From assembly GCF_015234275.1 (NCBI RefSeq), contig NZ_JADGII010000001.1: DNA of 64,000 nucleotides, one strand, 5' to 3'. Shown piece after piece: positions 18,463-27,266 of this stretch. Numbering within the stretch: the stretch's first letter is position 1; each line of letters starts with the position of its first letter. The position numbers and the translations under genes were made by a program. Below the pieces are notes generated by a model. It did no database searches, was not told where the DNA came from, and saw only the letters and a program-made list of their open reading frames with translations. Source of the DNA: Prosthecochloris ethylica (lineage in GTDB: Bacteria > Bacteroidota > Chlorobiia > Chlorobiales > Chlorobiaceae).

Positions 18463-18852
18463 ATGAACACCCGAAAGCGCTCCTGCATCCGCCTGATGAA
18501 TGTCACGTTCTATGCCCACCACGGTGTACACAAAGAAGAACATGTGGTCGGGGGAAAATACGAAGTCGACGCCGAAATGAACTGCGACTTTACTGACGCC
18601 GCGCAGGCGGACGACATTACCCGCACCGTCGATTACGCAACGGTATACCGCACGATCAACGATGTCCTGACGAAGAAAAAGTACTACCTGATAGAAGCGG
18701 TCGCATTCACGATCGCCGAGGAACTCGTACGGACGTTTACCATGCTCGAGACCGCAACCATACGCGTGCGAAAACGCAATCCCCCTGTCGGCGGAGTGTG
18801 CGATTACGCAGAGGCTGAATATACCGCATACCAACCCTCCAGAAGCGCATGA
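18463..18852 (+). CDS. folB: Dihydroneopterin aldolase
   Basis: It acts in folate synthesis, cleaving dihydroneopterin. The fold signatures are RLMNVTFYAHHGVHKEE (active-site region), TVDYATVYRTINDVL and LIEAVAFTIAEEL, with TIRVRKRNPPVGG near the end. The length is 129 aa. Its stop overlaps the folK start by 4 nt (ATGA at 18849-18852), so the two consecutive pathway enzymes are coupled. Confidence 0.9.
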   Translation: MNTRKRSCIRLMNVTFYAHHGVHKEEHVVGGKYEVDAEMNCDFTDAAQADDITRTVDYATVYRTINDVLTKKKYYLIEAVAFTIAEELVRTFTMLETATIRVRKRNPPVGGVCDYAEAEYTAYQPSRSA

Positions 18853-19361
18853 AGCCGCATAGAGCATTTATCGGTGCCGGCTCGAATATCGGGAACCGGC
18901 TCGCATACCTTCGGGAAGCCTGTTCCCGCCTGAACGCGCACCCCGGCCTGCAGGTCACCGCCATGTCTCCTGTCTACAGGTCAGAACCCCTGGGCATCAC
19001 CGAGCAGCCTGAATTTCTGAACATGGTCATACAGGTCTCGACCTCCCTCACTCCACACGAAATTCTTCGCTGCTGCAGTGAAATCGAGCTGGCGCTTGGC
19101 CGTCCGGCAGACCATGTCAAATGGGGACCTCGTGTCCTCGATCTCGACCTGCTCTTCTACGATGAGCTGATCGTCGACACTCCCGATCTCACCGTTCCTC
19201 ATCCGCTCATGCAGGAACGGAAATTCGTCCTGCTGCCGCTCCTGGACCTGGCCAACCCGCTCCACCCCGTCCTGCACACAACGGTTCGCGAACTGCTCGA
19301 CATCTGCCCTGACCGTTCCTCTGTCGTCAGGACCGACCTGAAACTGAAAAACCCCTCGTAA
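18849..19361 (+). CDS. folK: HPPK, 6-hydroxymethyl-dihydropterin pyrophosphokinase
   Basis: It transfers pyrophosphate from ATP to hydroxymethyl-dihydropterin, the step after FolB. It shows the GAGSNIGNRLAYLREA nucleotide region, VYRSEPLGITEQPEFLNMV, and WGPRVLDLDLLFYDELIVD (the RxLDxDLL metal/pterin signature). VPHPLMQERKFVLLPLLDL follows. The length is 170 aa. The stop codon lies inside the terminator hairpin. Confidence 0.94.
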   Translation: MKPHRAFIGAGSNIGNRLAYLREACSRLNAHPGLQVTAMSPVYRSEPLGITEQPEFLNMVIQVSTSLTPHEILRCCSEIELALGRPADHVKWGPRVLDLDLLFYDELIVDTPDLTVPHPLMQERKFVLLPLLDLANPLHPVLHTTVRELLDICPDRSSVVRTDLKLKNPS

Positions 19362-19374
19362 CGAGGGGTTTTTT
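19347..19374. terminator. Terminator overlapping the folK stop
   Basis: AACCCCTCGT pairs with ACGAGGGGTT around a short loop, flanked by A- and T-runs, so it can act on both folK and the convergent ArsA-like gene. The folK TAA (19359-19361) is within it. Confidence 0.85.
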
Positions 19375-19406
19375 GGGTCAGGCACGATGCGAGGGGAACA
19401 ACCCCG

Positions 19407-20561
19407 TCAATTGGCAAACGTGATATTGAGATGGCCTTCCTCGAAGTCGGCACCTTCTGTTTTCCGCCCCACAAGGATATTTGGAAGCACAATGCTTTTG
19501 CGGAAGTTGTTGATATCGACGAGCAGCTCATCACCCTTGATATTCACATTGAGCTTGGTGATCTCGACGTTCGGCAGATGAAGCTTGAGTACGTACTTGC
19601 CGTCGATTTTCTCCAGTGACTGGGTTTTATCGTTGTCGTAGAGCACCTCGATCGGGTTATGACTGTCAAAAAGCTGCTGGCTGAGCTGATACAGCTGTTC
19701 GGTTTTGATCACCTCACGTGATGACTGAGAAGCCTTGAAAATAGGAATAGGATAGAAACAGTCATCGATCACCTTGAGATACTTCTTCTGCATATCGATC
19801 AGGTTCCTGAGATACTCGTCGGAGGACTCCTGCGGCAGGATCTTGTTGACGATCACCGCATCGAGCTTGTAGCCGAACAGGTTCAGGTACGTCTGAACAC
19901 GAAGAGCTTCCTTGATCACCATGTTTTCAGGGTTGACAACGACACGGAACGTGGTGATATCCTTGTCCTGCAACATACCGTGAAGCTCTTTCATATGGTC
20001 GTTGACTTCCGGCATGAGCTTGAAAATATTCTTTTTCGGCATGAACCTGTTGAGCAGCGGTGCGGCAAAACCGATCGCTTTCGAATGCCATCCGCCGATT
20101 TTTTCCGAGTACCAGCCATAGGACTCCGGCATGCCGAGCAGCCGCATGGTTTCCCCTGTCGGTGCCGCATCGACGACAATGGCATCATACAGGCCTGACT
20201 TGGCTGCTTTCCAGATATAACGCAGACTGATCATCTCTTCCATGCCGGGAACAACGGCAAGCTCTTCGGCAACGACTTCCGACGCACCGTCGTTCATGAG
20301 AATGGATGAAAAGTACGAATACAGCTCCGTCCAGTTTTCCCGGATTTCCGACAATACATTGACCTCCATGGCAAAGAGGTTCTTCTCGACTTCCACAGGG
20401 GTCGGGCTCAGCTCGACACCGAGAGCATCGGCAAGGCTGTGAGCAACATCTGTACTCATGATCAGAACTCGCTTGCCACTGCGGGCAATCGCTGTCGCTG
20501 TTGAGGCGGAAACTGTTGTTTTTCCTACTCCGCCCTTACCCAGGTAAAGAATAATTCTCAT
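19407..20561 (-). CDS. ArsA/Get3-like ATPase with C-terminal Hsp20-like domain
   Basis: This is a 384-aa deviant-Walker ATPase: P-loop LGKGGVGKTTVSAST, MSTDVAHSLADAL (usual DPAHS altered to DVAHS), and switch VVDAAPTGETMRLLGMP. After the ATPase (about 1-300), residues about 310-384 form an all-beta tail (LHLPNVEITKLNVNIKGDELLVDI) like the Hsp20-type domain of bacterial ArsA homologues. No Get3 zinc CxxC and no arsenite cysteines are evident, so arsenite pumping is unlikely. It is 13 nt downstream of the 539-aa gene in the csm neighbourhood. A role in membrane or chlorosome protein targeting is inference. Confidence 0.85.
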   Translation of the reverse strand: MRIILYLGKGGVGKTTVSASTATAIARSGKRVLIMSTDVAHSLADALGVELSPTPVEVEKNLFAMEVNVLSEIRENWTELYSYFSSILMNDGASEVVAEELAVVPGMEEMISLRYIWKAAKSGLYDAIVVDAAPTGETMRLLGMPESYGWYSEKIGGWHSKAIGFAAPLLNRFMPKKNIFKLMPEVNDHMKELHGMLQDKDITTFRVVVNPENMVIKEALRVQTYLNLFGYKLDAVIVNKILPQESSDEYLRNLIDMQKKYLKVIDDCFYPIPIFKASQSSREVIKTEQLYQLSQQLFDSHNPIEVLYDNDKTQSLEKIDGKYVLKLHLPNVEITKLNVNIKGDELLVDINNFRKSIVLPNILVGRKTEGADFEEGHLNITFAN

Positions 20562-20574
20562 GTTCTGTGTAACG

Positions 20575-22194
20575 CTATTGTGAAGACTTCAGCTTGTTTA
20601 CTTTCGTTTTCGGGGAGGCCTGCTCATCACCTCCTGCATCAGGAGAGGTCTTCTCGTGCTGGAGCTTCGAATCCGACGTTTCAGACTCGATAGTCCTGTA
20701 GACATTCTCTTTCGATGAGGTGGTACCTGACGGCTTCTCCTCTCCGGCCACCCTGACAGAGATTTTTTTTCCGACGGGAGACTGCTCCTCCTGCACCTTC
20801 TCTTCAGCCTCTTTCAACGCGTCTGCAATCGCATTCTCGTCAATATCAGGACCGGAAGCACTCTCTTCCACCCTGACGCTGAGCTTTTTCGCGTGTGCTG
20901 CCGGTGGAACAACATCATCGAGCTCGGGCTCAGGACCGGTAGTGAGTGGAGAGCTGACGGAATCATCAACCTTGACGCTGATTTTTTTCCGTTTGATCCC
21001 TGAATCATCCGGGCTGTCGATCGAAGCTTCGGATTGCGGTCCGGTCCCCGCGGTTCCTCTGCCGGAAGGAGGTGCATCGTCCGTCTGAATGCGAATTTTC
21101 TTTCTTCTGATACCCCCTTCGCCTGCAGCCGACGGATCCGCGGAACGATCTGCGCCAGAACCCTGCGTTTCCTGACTGCCGCTTCGGCCACCGGGACCGG
21201 AAGAAGGTTTTTTTCCCATGGGACCGAACGACGATCCCATTTTCAGCAGCTTTCCGAATGATCCGATGATCCCGTCGTTCTTCACCGCTGTCTGAATGGC
21301 ATTCATCACGAACTTTTCAGCCTGCGGATTGTCAGCGATATTGGATATCAGTTCGTTGGCGGCCTTGAGAACGGTAGCGACATCGTTCGGCACATGCTGC
21401 AGATCCTTCATCACCTGGTCCCGGAACTTGAACGGGGCTTCCCCGACCATGTCTTTCAGGTTGGCGGCAATCCGTTTCAGGGCTTCGGGATCTGAAGGAA
21501 GCATGCCTTCGAGGTTATTGAGTGCATCCTGTGCGACCTGGGAACGACCGTGGCCAGCCTGACCGCTGCTCCCGGCAGGACCGCCCTGGGAAGACCCGTA
21601 GCCGGTCGATGCCTTGTACTGCTCCAGCAGATCCTGGCCGTACCCGATCGGACTGTTCGGAGCGGAAGACGCCGGAGGCTGGACGGAAAGGGAACGTGGA
21701 GGACAAACAGAGACCGCCGACTCGAAGATCATGGCGGCAATGTCATCAGGCACCTCCTGGCGGAAATTGCTGCCGAGGTAGTTCTCTATGGTGGATTCGA
21801 TAACGGTATGCAACGTTGAAATACGGTCAGCCTCCTCGATTTCGACCATATCGAAAATCACGTACACCGGCTCCTTGTTCTCCCTGCGGATACGAAGATT
21901 CAGTGTCGCAAAATCACTGTCCTTGTTGCGGCTGTTGATCGATACCGCCCCGAGCGGAAAACGGTCGAGGTAATCCTTGGTTGCGCCACGGGCCCAGAGA
22001 TACACCGCCCGGTCAGAATAGACCAGGTAATCCTGGTAGACGATGTTGCCTACACGCTCCTGGTGTGACTCGTAAAATACCCCGTCAAAAAAGGCTATCG
22101 GCCGCTCACCGGCCTGAAGGAGCTGTTTTTGAAAAAACTCTGAAATATCTTTCAGATCAGTGTGCCCTGACACATACGTAGAAATATTACCCAT
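20575..22194 (-). CDS. Unknown 539-aa protein with repeated basic beta motif
   Basis: I do not recognise the family. Residues about 15-150 look folded and PH-like (IVYQDYLVYSDRAVYLWARG, then PVYVIFDMVEIEEADR). A Ser/Gly/Pro linker and a helical stretch (about 220-320) follow. The C-terminal third is disordered but carries four spaced copies of a basic motif: RKKIRIQTDD (about 364), RKKISVKVDD (about 402), KKLSVRVEES (about 436) and KKISVRVAGEE (about 476). It lies between csmA and the ArsA-like gene on the same strand, suggesting that the copies might be binding sites for a shared partner. Confidence 0.7.
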   Translation of the reverse strand: MGNISTYVSGHTDLKDISEFFQKQLLQAGERPIAFFDGVFYESHQERVGNIVYQDYLVYSDRAVYLWARGATKDYLDRFPLGAVSINSRNKDSDFATLNLRIRRENKEPVYVIFDMVEIEEADRISTLHTVIESTIENYLGSNFRQEVPDDIAAMIFESAVSVCPPRSLSVQPPASSAPNSPIGYGQDLLEQYKASTGYGSSQGGPAGSSGQAGHGRSQVAQDALNNLEGMLPSDPEALKRIAANLKDMVGEAPFKFRDQVMKDLQHVPNDVATVLKAANELISNIADNPQAEKFVMNAIQTAVKNDGIIGSFGKLLKMGSSFGPMGKKPSSGPGGRSGSQETQGSGADRSADPSAAGEGGIRRKKIRIQTDDAPPSGRGTAGTGPQSEASIDSPDDSGIKRKKISVKVDDSVSSPLTTGPEPELDDVVPPAAHAKKLSVRVEESASGPDIDENAIADALKEAEEKVQEEQSPVGKKISVRVAGEEKPSGTTSSKENVYRTIESETSDSKLQHEKTSPDAGGDEQASPKTKVNKLKSSQ

Positions 22195-22371
22195 CGCAAG
22201 CCCTGTCGCTTTACTCGTGTTACCTGTAGAGTACCAAAATGATGAAAATAGGAAAACAAATGGAACCGCACAATCCCTGAATTCCCATGCTGTAGCGTGT
22301 TGAAGAAAAACAGCCGCCCGAAAAAAGCGTTATAGCCGGAGAGAGAGCTGAAAGAAAATCCCGTGCAAAAC

Positions 22372-22410
22372 AAAAAAGGCAGTTGATAGCTGAACACTAT
22401 CACTGCCTTT
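22372..22410 (-). terminator. Terminator after csmA
   Basis: On the minus strand, GGCAGTGATAG and CTATCAACTGCC form a long stem with one bulge, followed by a T-rich run. It should end most csmCA transcripts before the 539-aa gene. Confidence 0.8.
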
Positions 22411-22431
22411 CATGCCAGTTGCATCCAAGAC

Positions 22432-22680
22432 TTACTTGGCGAATTTGGACTCGATTGCTTTGGTTGGTACAGCAAAGCCAGACACTTCAGGAGATGAACC
22501 GCGAAGGCTGCCGCCGGCGCCGCCGCCGAGGTTGCCATATGCATTGCGGTTGATTCTCATTGTGCCTTTGCCAAGTGAGTCAAAAAGCATACCGACTGTT
22601 TCCCAGTGGCCTTCAACCATAACTTCGAAGATACGGCCTGCGGCGGCAAGGATATCGGTAAATACGCCTCCTCCACTCAT
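22432..22680 (-). CDS. csmA: Chlorosome baseplate protein CsmA (precursor)
   Basis: CsmA binds bacteriochlorophyll a and forms the chlorosome baseplate that passes energy to FMO. The N-terminus MSGGGVFTDILAAAGRIFEV and the following MVEGHWETVGMLFDSLGKG are diagnostic; His25 (in EGHW) is the pigment-ligand region. The product is 82 aa, slightly longer than the usual 79, with the extra residues in a Gly-rich stretch before LRGSSPEVSGFAVPTKA. The C-terminal about 20 residues are removed in known homologues. The start has a perfect AAGGAGG six bases upstream. It is read with csmC. Confidence 0.97.
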   Translation of the reverse strand: MSGGGVFTDILAAAGRIFEVMVEGHWETVGMLFDSLGKGTMRINRNAYGNLGGGAGGSLRGSSPEVSGFAVPTKAIESKFAK

Positions 22681-22823
22681 AATTCCTCCTTTTGGAATTT
22701 AATTATTGGAAATTTACCAGGATATAGGAAATAGAATCTATGAACTAATTTACACTAATTAACCCAAAAACACAAGAAAAATCAGCGAGTCCCACCCGCA
22801 TCAAATTCTTCATGCTCACGGGC

Positions 22824-23243
22824 TTACTTCTGGCCTGTCGACTTCTGGAACGAGCCGGTCACACCCTTGACTGCTTCAGAAGCTGTCATACCGGCATCAC
22901 CGATTGCTTTTGCCGCATTGTCCGTCACGTTTTCGACATTCTTCACAGCATCGTTGTACAGATCGCCGGCTGAACGCTGAACGTCCTTGACGGTGATGGC
23001 AACCCTGTCGAGTGTTTCACCGACCACACCGCCGGTATTGCCAAGAATCCGGCTGACACCGGTAGCGTCAACAAGTGAGCCGACAGTACCACTGACTGTT
23101 TCGACAAGGCTTCCGGCCATTTCAAGTCCGCCGACAACGGCGCTCTGGCCTGTCAGAAGCGCACCCTCTGCCAGGAATGCCAGACGATCGGTAAGATCAA
23201 GACCCTTGAAATCATTGCGAAGTTTCTGATAGGATTCACCCAT
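22824..23243 (-). CDS. csmC: Chlorosome envelope protein CsmC-type
   Basis: The 139-aa product starts MGESYQKLRNDFKGLDLTDR, with AAGGAG upstream of ATG 23243. It is dominated by Gly/Val/Ala hydrophobic stretches (LLTGQSAVVGGLEMAGSLVE, then TVSGTVGSLVDATG) and an amphipathic tail. This composition and its place directly upstream of csmA match CsmC, an envelope protein of the chlorosome monolayer. The family also includes CsmD, so the exact letter rests on position. It precedes csmA by 143 nt. Confidence 0.85.
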   Translation of the reverse strand: MGESYQKLRNDFKGLDLTDRLAFLAEGALLTGQSAVVGGLEMAGSLVETVSGTVGSLVDATGVSRILGNTGGVVGETLDRVAITVKDVQRSAGDLYNDAVKNVENVTDNAAKAIGDAGMTASEAVKGVTGSFQKSTGQK

Positions 23244-23345
23244 GGTTCTCTCCTTGATAAAAGGCTTGTACAAGCCCGGTTATGTTGTTCGTAAGAGTAA
23301 AAAAACTTTTTCAAAAGGTAAGAATAAATTCCCCTTCGGTCAAAT

Positions 23346-24563
23346 TCACACCTTGTTGTACACCTTTTGCGCTTCATGCTGCCCCTGCTTGTTGAGGTCA
23401 AAGGGAATGTGAAGCCACTTGTCCTTGAACACGGCGTCTCCCGGCTCGAGCCCCGTCAGGCTGATCGGCAGCGTAATGATCTTGCGCTGGTTGCCGATCT
23501 GCACGAAAAGCTCGTCCCCTGTCACCCATACATCGATATCGACCGGGTTGGCAAACATGAGCTTCATCTGCACCTCGTAGAGATCACCTTTCCGTTCGAA
23601 CTTGATCGGCGGCTCGTCGTAAACGACCTCTGCCGGATCATCTTCACCGTAAATATCGAATGCAAAGCGCTCCAGCGCTTTCAGACCGACAATCTCCTGC
23701 TCGTACATCCGGAGTTTCTTGACCGGAAGCGGGGCGAAGCCCTCTTCGATCTCGCCGACATATTTCTGCTGGATGCTTTTCCAGTTTTCCAGGTATCCGC
23801 TGTCTTCCTTGGTGTCGAGCATTTTGTTGACCAGCACCATATCGACGTTGAATCCGTACAGGTTCAGATAGGTAAGCGCCCGCATGGTCTCCTTGATCGA
23901 CATCTTTTCGGCGTTCATGACAAGGCGGACCGTCGAATTGAGGTTATCCGTCAGGATATCACGAATGTCCTCGAGTTCGTCGAAAACCTGGTCGACAGAC
24001 TCGATCGCATCTTCCGGCGGAATGTAGTAGGCGATTTTATCCGACATCTTGGACAGCGGCTTGCTGAGCGGCTTCATGATGTACTTGTTGACGTTCTTGA
24101 CCGCTTTCATGCCCCACGAAAGAGTATCGGGAAGGGACAGGAGACGGAGGGTCTCGCCAGTCGGAGCGGTATCGAGCACAAGAGCGTCGTACAGACCGGC
24201 GGCTTTGTATCGTTTAATCCTGAGGAGGGAGAACAGTTCCTCCATTCCCGGCAGAATGGTCATTTCATCAGCAACAACCCCAGAAACCCCCTGTGCGGCG
24301 AACACTCTGGTATAATATTTCTGTACCGCCTGCCAGTTCTCTTTCAGATCCACATACGGATTGACCTCGATGGCATGCAAATTCTCCTTGATCTTGGTAG
24401 GCTCAGCTCCCAGGGAAAGATTGAACGAATCCGAGAGACTGTGAGCAGGGTCGGTCGACAGGACCAGAGTGCGATGTCCCTGCTGAGAGAGACGTACAGC
24501 TGTAGCAGCGGAAACACTGGTCTTCCCCACCCCGCCTTTACCTGTAAATGTTAAAATACGCAT
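23346..24563 (-). CDS. ArsA/Get3-like ATPase with C-terminal Hsp20-like domain
   Basis: This is a 405-aa paralogue of the 19407-20561 protein. It has P-loop FTGKGGVGKTSVSAATAV, canonical STDPAHSLSDSF, and LDTAPTGETLRLLSLPDT. A C-terminal beta domain (about 325-395) starts LYEVQMKLMFANPVDIDVWV and contains GDELFVQIGNQRKIITLP. No arsenite-binding cysteine pair is apparent. It lies about 100 nt upstream of csmC on the same strand, so csmC-csmA may be read partly from its promoter. The substrate is inferred, not shown: tail-anchored or chlorosome proteins. Confidence 0.87.
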   Translation of the reverse strand: MRILTFTGKGGVGKTSVSAATAVRLSQQGHRTLVLSTDPAHSLSDSFNLSLGAEPTKIKENLHAIEVNPYVDLKENWQAVQKYYTRVFAAQGVSGVVADEMTILPGMEELFSLLRIKRYKAAGLYDALVLDTAPTGETLRLLSLPDTLSWGMKAVKNVNKYIMKPLSKPLSKMSDKIAYYIPPEDAIESVDQVFDELEDIRDILTDNLNSTVRLVMNAEKMSIKETMRALTYLNLYGFNVDMVLVNKMLDTKEDSGYLENWKSIQQKYVGEIEEGFAPLPVKKLRMYEQEIVGLKALERFAFDIYGEDDPAEVVYDEPPIKFERKGDLYEVQMKLMFANPVDIDVWVTGDELFVQIGNQRKIITLPISLTGLEPGDAVFKDKWLHIPFDLNKQGQHEAQKVYNKV

Positions 24564-24833
24564 GAACCAAGCATTGGATTTTATGAGATCGATTTGCGGA
24601 AGTTACAAGATATAACTCTCGCCGGACACTACAAAAGGAGAAACTTCTGCCTTCCCCGTGAACTCACCTGAAATAACGGGTAAAAATCTTCTGCCGCGCG
24701 CAGTTGAGAACATCCCGATAAAAATCAATGACCGAAGAAGGGGCACATCGGGAGTTGCAAAAAACAGAACCAGAACGTTATTTTGGCATGCACAAGCCAT
24801 TTCTTTTCGTTTCATCGACCCTGCTTCCGCATG

Positions 24834-25628
24834 AACCATCAACCAGAGATCACCGATTGCACGGCAACAATCACGGCCACCCGCCCTCTCGGGGGGGGAG
24901 TCACCCTGATCAGCTTCCACTGCCCCGACATAGCCGCCCGTGCATTGCCCGGCAACTTTGTCAACATCAAAATCAGCACGTCGAGCCAGCCTCTTCTGCG
25001 GCGCCCGTTCTCCATTCACAACGTCGAAGGCGAAACGGTCGAGATCATGGCGAAAAATATCGGTTGCGCCACCTCGATGCTCTGCGGCACCGACGAAGGC
25101 GCCTCCATGCAGATGATCGGCCCGCTCGGCAATTCCTTCACGACCTCCACCCCGTCGTTCAGCACCGCGATCCTGGTATCCGGAGGCATCGGAACTGCAC
25201 CCATGCGCCTGCTGGAACGACAGCTGCGCAAAGAGAGCAGGCACGTCGTCCACATGATCGGGGGGCGGACAGCTGAAGATATTCACACCACCGGACTCAC
25301 CAACATCGAACAGGCAACTGACGACGGATCGGCAGGATTCAGGGGCACTGTCGTCGAGCTGCTGGAGTCCCGTATCGAAGATCTCGAGGCTCAGGGCCCG
25401 CTGAAACTCTTTGCCTGCGGCCCTGACCCGATGCTCAAAGCCCTGGCAGGATTCGCCCGTCAACGCGACCTTCCGTGCGAAGTCTCCATGGAAACCGTCA
25501 TGGGATGCGGTATCGGCATCTGCTACGGCTGCCTGGTAGAGGTAAAAGAGGAATCAGGCAATGCGACCACCAGCATCCTGCTCTGTCAGGACGGGCCCGT
25601 GATCGATGCATCGAGGCTGATATTGTAA
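24834..25628 (+). CDS. pyrK: Dihydroorotate dehydrogenase electron-transfer subunit
   Basis: This is the iron-sulfur/FAD partner of class 1B dihydroorotate dehydrogenase in pyrimidine synthesis. The flavin-binding RPFSIHNVEGETVEIMAK, NAD-binding ILVSGGIGTAPMRLLERQL and FACGPDPMLKAL are present. The C-terminal 2Fe-2S cysteines fall in METVMGCGIGICYGCLVEV and the closing ILLCQDGPV. The length (264 aa) is normal from ATG 24834; an upstream in-frame start at 24783 adds a non-conserved leader. pyrD is not in the window. Confidence 0.9.
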   Translation, partial: NHQPEITDCTATITATRPLGGGVTLISFHCPDIAARALPGNFVNIKISTSSQPLLRRPFSIHNVEGETVEIMAKNIGCATSMLCGTDEGASMQMIGPLGNSFTTSTPSFSTAILVSGGIGTAPMRLLERQLRKESRHVVHMIGGRTAEDIHTTGLTNIEQATDDGSAGFRGTVVELLESRIEDLEAQGPLKLFACGPDPMLKALAGFARQRDLPCEVSMETVMGCGIGICYGCLVEVKEESGNATTSILLCQDGPVIDASRLIL

Positions 25629-25676
25629 CAAATCAGACAGTTTTCATCACAACCACCAAAGACTACTGAAAGACAT

Positions 25677-26183
25677 ATGGCACGCGGACTCAACAAAGCT
25701 ATGCTCATCGGACACCTCGGTACCGACCCGGAACTGAGGGTTACGCCCTCGGGGCAGTCGGTCGCGAATTTCACCGTCGCCACCAATGAAAGTTTCAAGG
25801 ACAGTTCGGGAAACCTGCAGGAACGCACCGAGTGGCACCGTATCGTTGCCTGGGGCAGACTTGCGGAAATCTGCCAGCAGTACCTGAAAAAGGGCCGCCA
25901 GGTCTACATAGAAGGCAAGCTTCAGACACGAAGCTGGGACGACCAGAAAACCGGGGAAAAGCGCTATACAACGGAAATAGTCTGCAGTGACATGCAGATG
26001 CTCGGCTCGCCCCGTGACCAGGGAGGGTTCAACCAGGGCGGCAACTACCCTCAGGGAAACACGGGCCAGGCATACGGAGGCGGCAACTTCCAGGGCAGGG
26101 ACCAGCAACAGCAGAACTCCGGTTACCCGTCATCACCTCCCGGCGGCATGCAGGAACAGGAAAAAGACGACCTGCCGTTCTGA
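25677..26183 (+). CDS. ssb: Single-stranded DNA-binding protein
   Basis: The OB-fold N-terminus MARGLNKAMLIGHLGTDPEL and ERTEWHRIVAWGRLAEICQQYL are diagnostic, followed by a Gly/Gln-rich linker (QGGFNQGGNYPQ). The acidic tip is DDLPF, which recruits replication and repair partners. The length is 168 aa. It lies 48 nt after pyrK and 36 nt before holA, an arrangement suggesting shared transcription. Confidence 0.95.
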   Translation: MARGLNKAMLIGHLGTDPELRVTPSGQSVANFTVATNESFKDSSGNLQERTEWHRIVAWGRLAEICQQYLKKGRQVYIEGKLQTRSWDDQKTGEKRYTTEIVCSDMQMLGSPRDQGGFNQGGNYPQGNTGQAYGGGNFQGRDQQQQNSGYPSSPPGGMQEQEKDDLPF

Positions 26184-26219
26184 GCCATTGTGTGACCCTG
26201 TAACGGCGACACCTACAAC

Positions 26220-27266
26220 ATGAAGCAGCTGCGAAAACAGATTGCATCGGGCAAGCTCCAGCCGGTCTATTTTCTGCTCGGCCCGGAAAGCTTCCTCAAA
26301 GAGGAGCTGACCGGACTGATCAGGGCCCGTGCGTTCACCTCGGAAGACGAGGCAGACCTGAACACATCCATCATGTACGGGCAGGACACGACACTTGGCG
26401 ATATCGTTTCGCGCGCATCGGAAATCCCGATGTTCACGGAACGAAAACTGCTCGTGGTCAGGCATGCCGAAAAACTGCGCAAAACCGGCTCGACAAAGCA
26501 GCAGAAACAGCAGCATGAACAGTTCCGGCGTTACTGCCAGAACCCCTCGACCTCGACCATTCTCGTCTTCGATGCCGAGCAGGTCGACCGCAAAGAGGTG
26601 CAGAAGTCGCCCTGGAAGGAGCTCAAACCCTACCAGCATGATTTCCCGAAACTCCGTCAGCCCGATCAGTTTGCCGCCGAACGCGCTGAAAGCTACGGAT
26701 GGGAATTCGAACCCGAAGCCCTGAAAACCTTCAGTGCCTATATCGACCCATCCACCAGGGAAATCGCGCGGGAAGTGGAAAAACTGGTGATGTATGCCTC
26801 ATCCCACCGCAAACGGGGAAAAATCACCCCGAACGATGTCTACGAGTGTGTCGGCATCTCAAAGCAGTACAACGTCTTCGAACTTGAAAAAGCGGTTGCG
26901 GCGAAAAACCTGAGACTCTCGAGCGGCATATCGCTGATGATCATGGAGCAGGAGGGACAGAAGCAGGGGGTCCTGAACATTCTGCGTTACCTCTCGACCT
27001 TCTATCTGAGAATCTGGAAAATGCACACTCCCGGCACACGTCAGCAGCCGCTCTCGGAAACCGCGAAAATGCTGGGCATGTACGGCAAACAGGAGTATTT
27101 CGCTAAAAATTACCTGGATTATGCCGCCCGTTTTTCACTGCAGGAAATCGAGAACGGCATCCTGGCCCTCCGGCGTGCAGACGCCGCCCTCAAGGGCCTG
27201 GAGCCCTATGCCGACGAAAAACATCTTCTCCTCCGCCTCATGCAGGAACTGCTGAACCAGAAGTAA
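26220..27266 (+). CDS. holA: DNA polymerase III subunit delta
   Basis: It is the clamp-loader wrench subunit that opens the sliding clamp. The N-terminus shows GKLQPVYFLLGPESFLKEEL, and later SEIPMFTERKLLVVRHAE and IDPSTREIAREVEKLVMYAS match the family. The length is 348 aa. It follows ssb by 36 nt. It is the last gene before a repeat block and ends convergent with the epimerase at 27778. Confidence 0.9.
   Translation: MKQLRKQIASGKLQPVYFLLGPESFLKEELTGLIRARAFTSEDEADLNTSIMYGQDTTLGDIVSRASEIPMFTERKLLVVRHAEKLRKTGSTKQQKQQHEQFRRYCQNPSTSTILVFDAEQVDRKEVQKSPWKELKPYQHDFPKLRQPDQFAAERAESYGWEFEPEALKTFSAYIDPSTREIAREVEKLVMYASSHRKRGKITPNDVYECVGISKQYNVFELEKAVAAKNLRLSSGISLMIMEQEGQKQGVLNILRYLSTFYLRIWKMHTPGTRQQPLSETAKMLGMYGKQEYFAKNYLDYAARFSLQEIENGILALRRADAALKGLEPYADEKHLLLRLMQELLNQK

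Noticed and set aside
23367..24554. Long antisense gene opposite the second ArsA-like gene
   Set aside because: A 395-codon open frame exists, but it mirrors the real gene's codon bias and has no recognisable domain; the sense frame has full family motifs.
19407..24563. Arsenical resistance operon
   Set aside because: The ArsA-like proteins have no arsenite-binding cysteine pairs and no arsB or arsR lies nearby; the neighbours are chlorosome genes.
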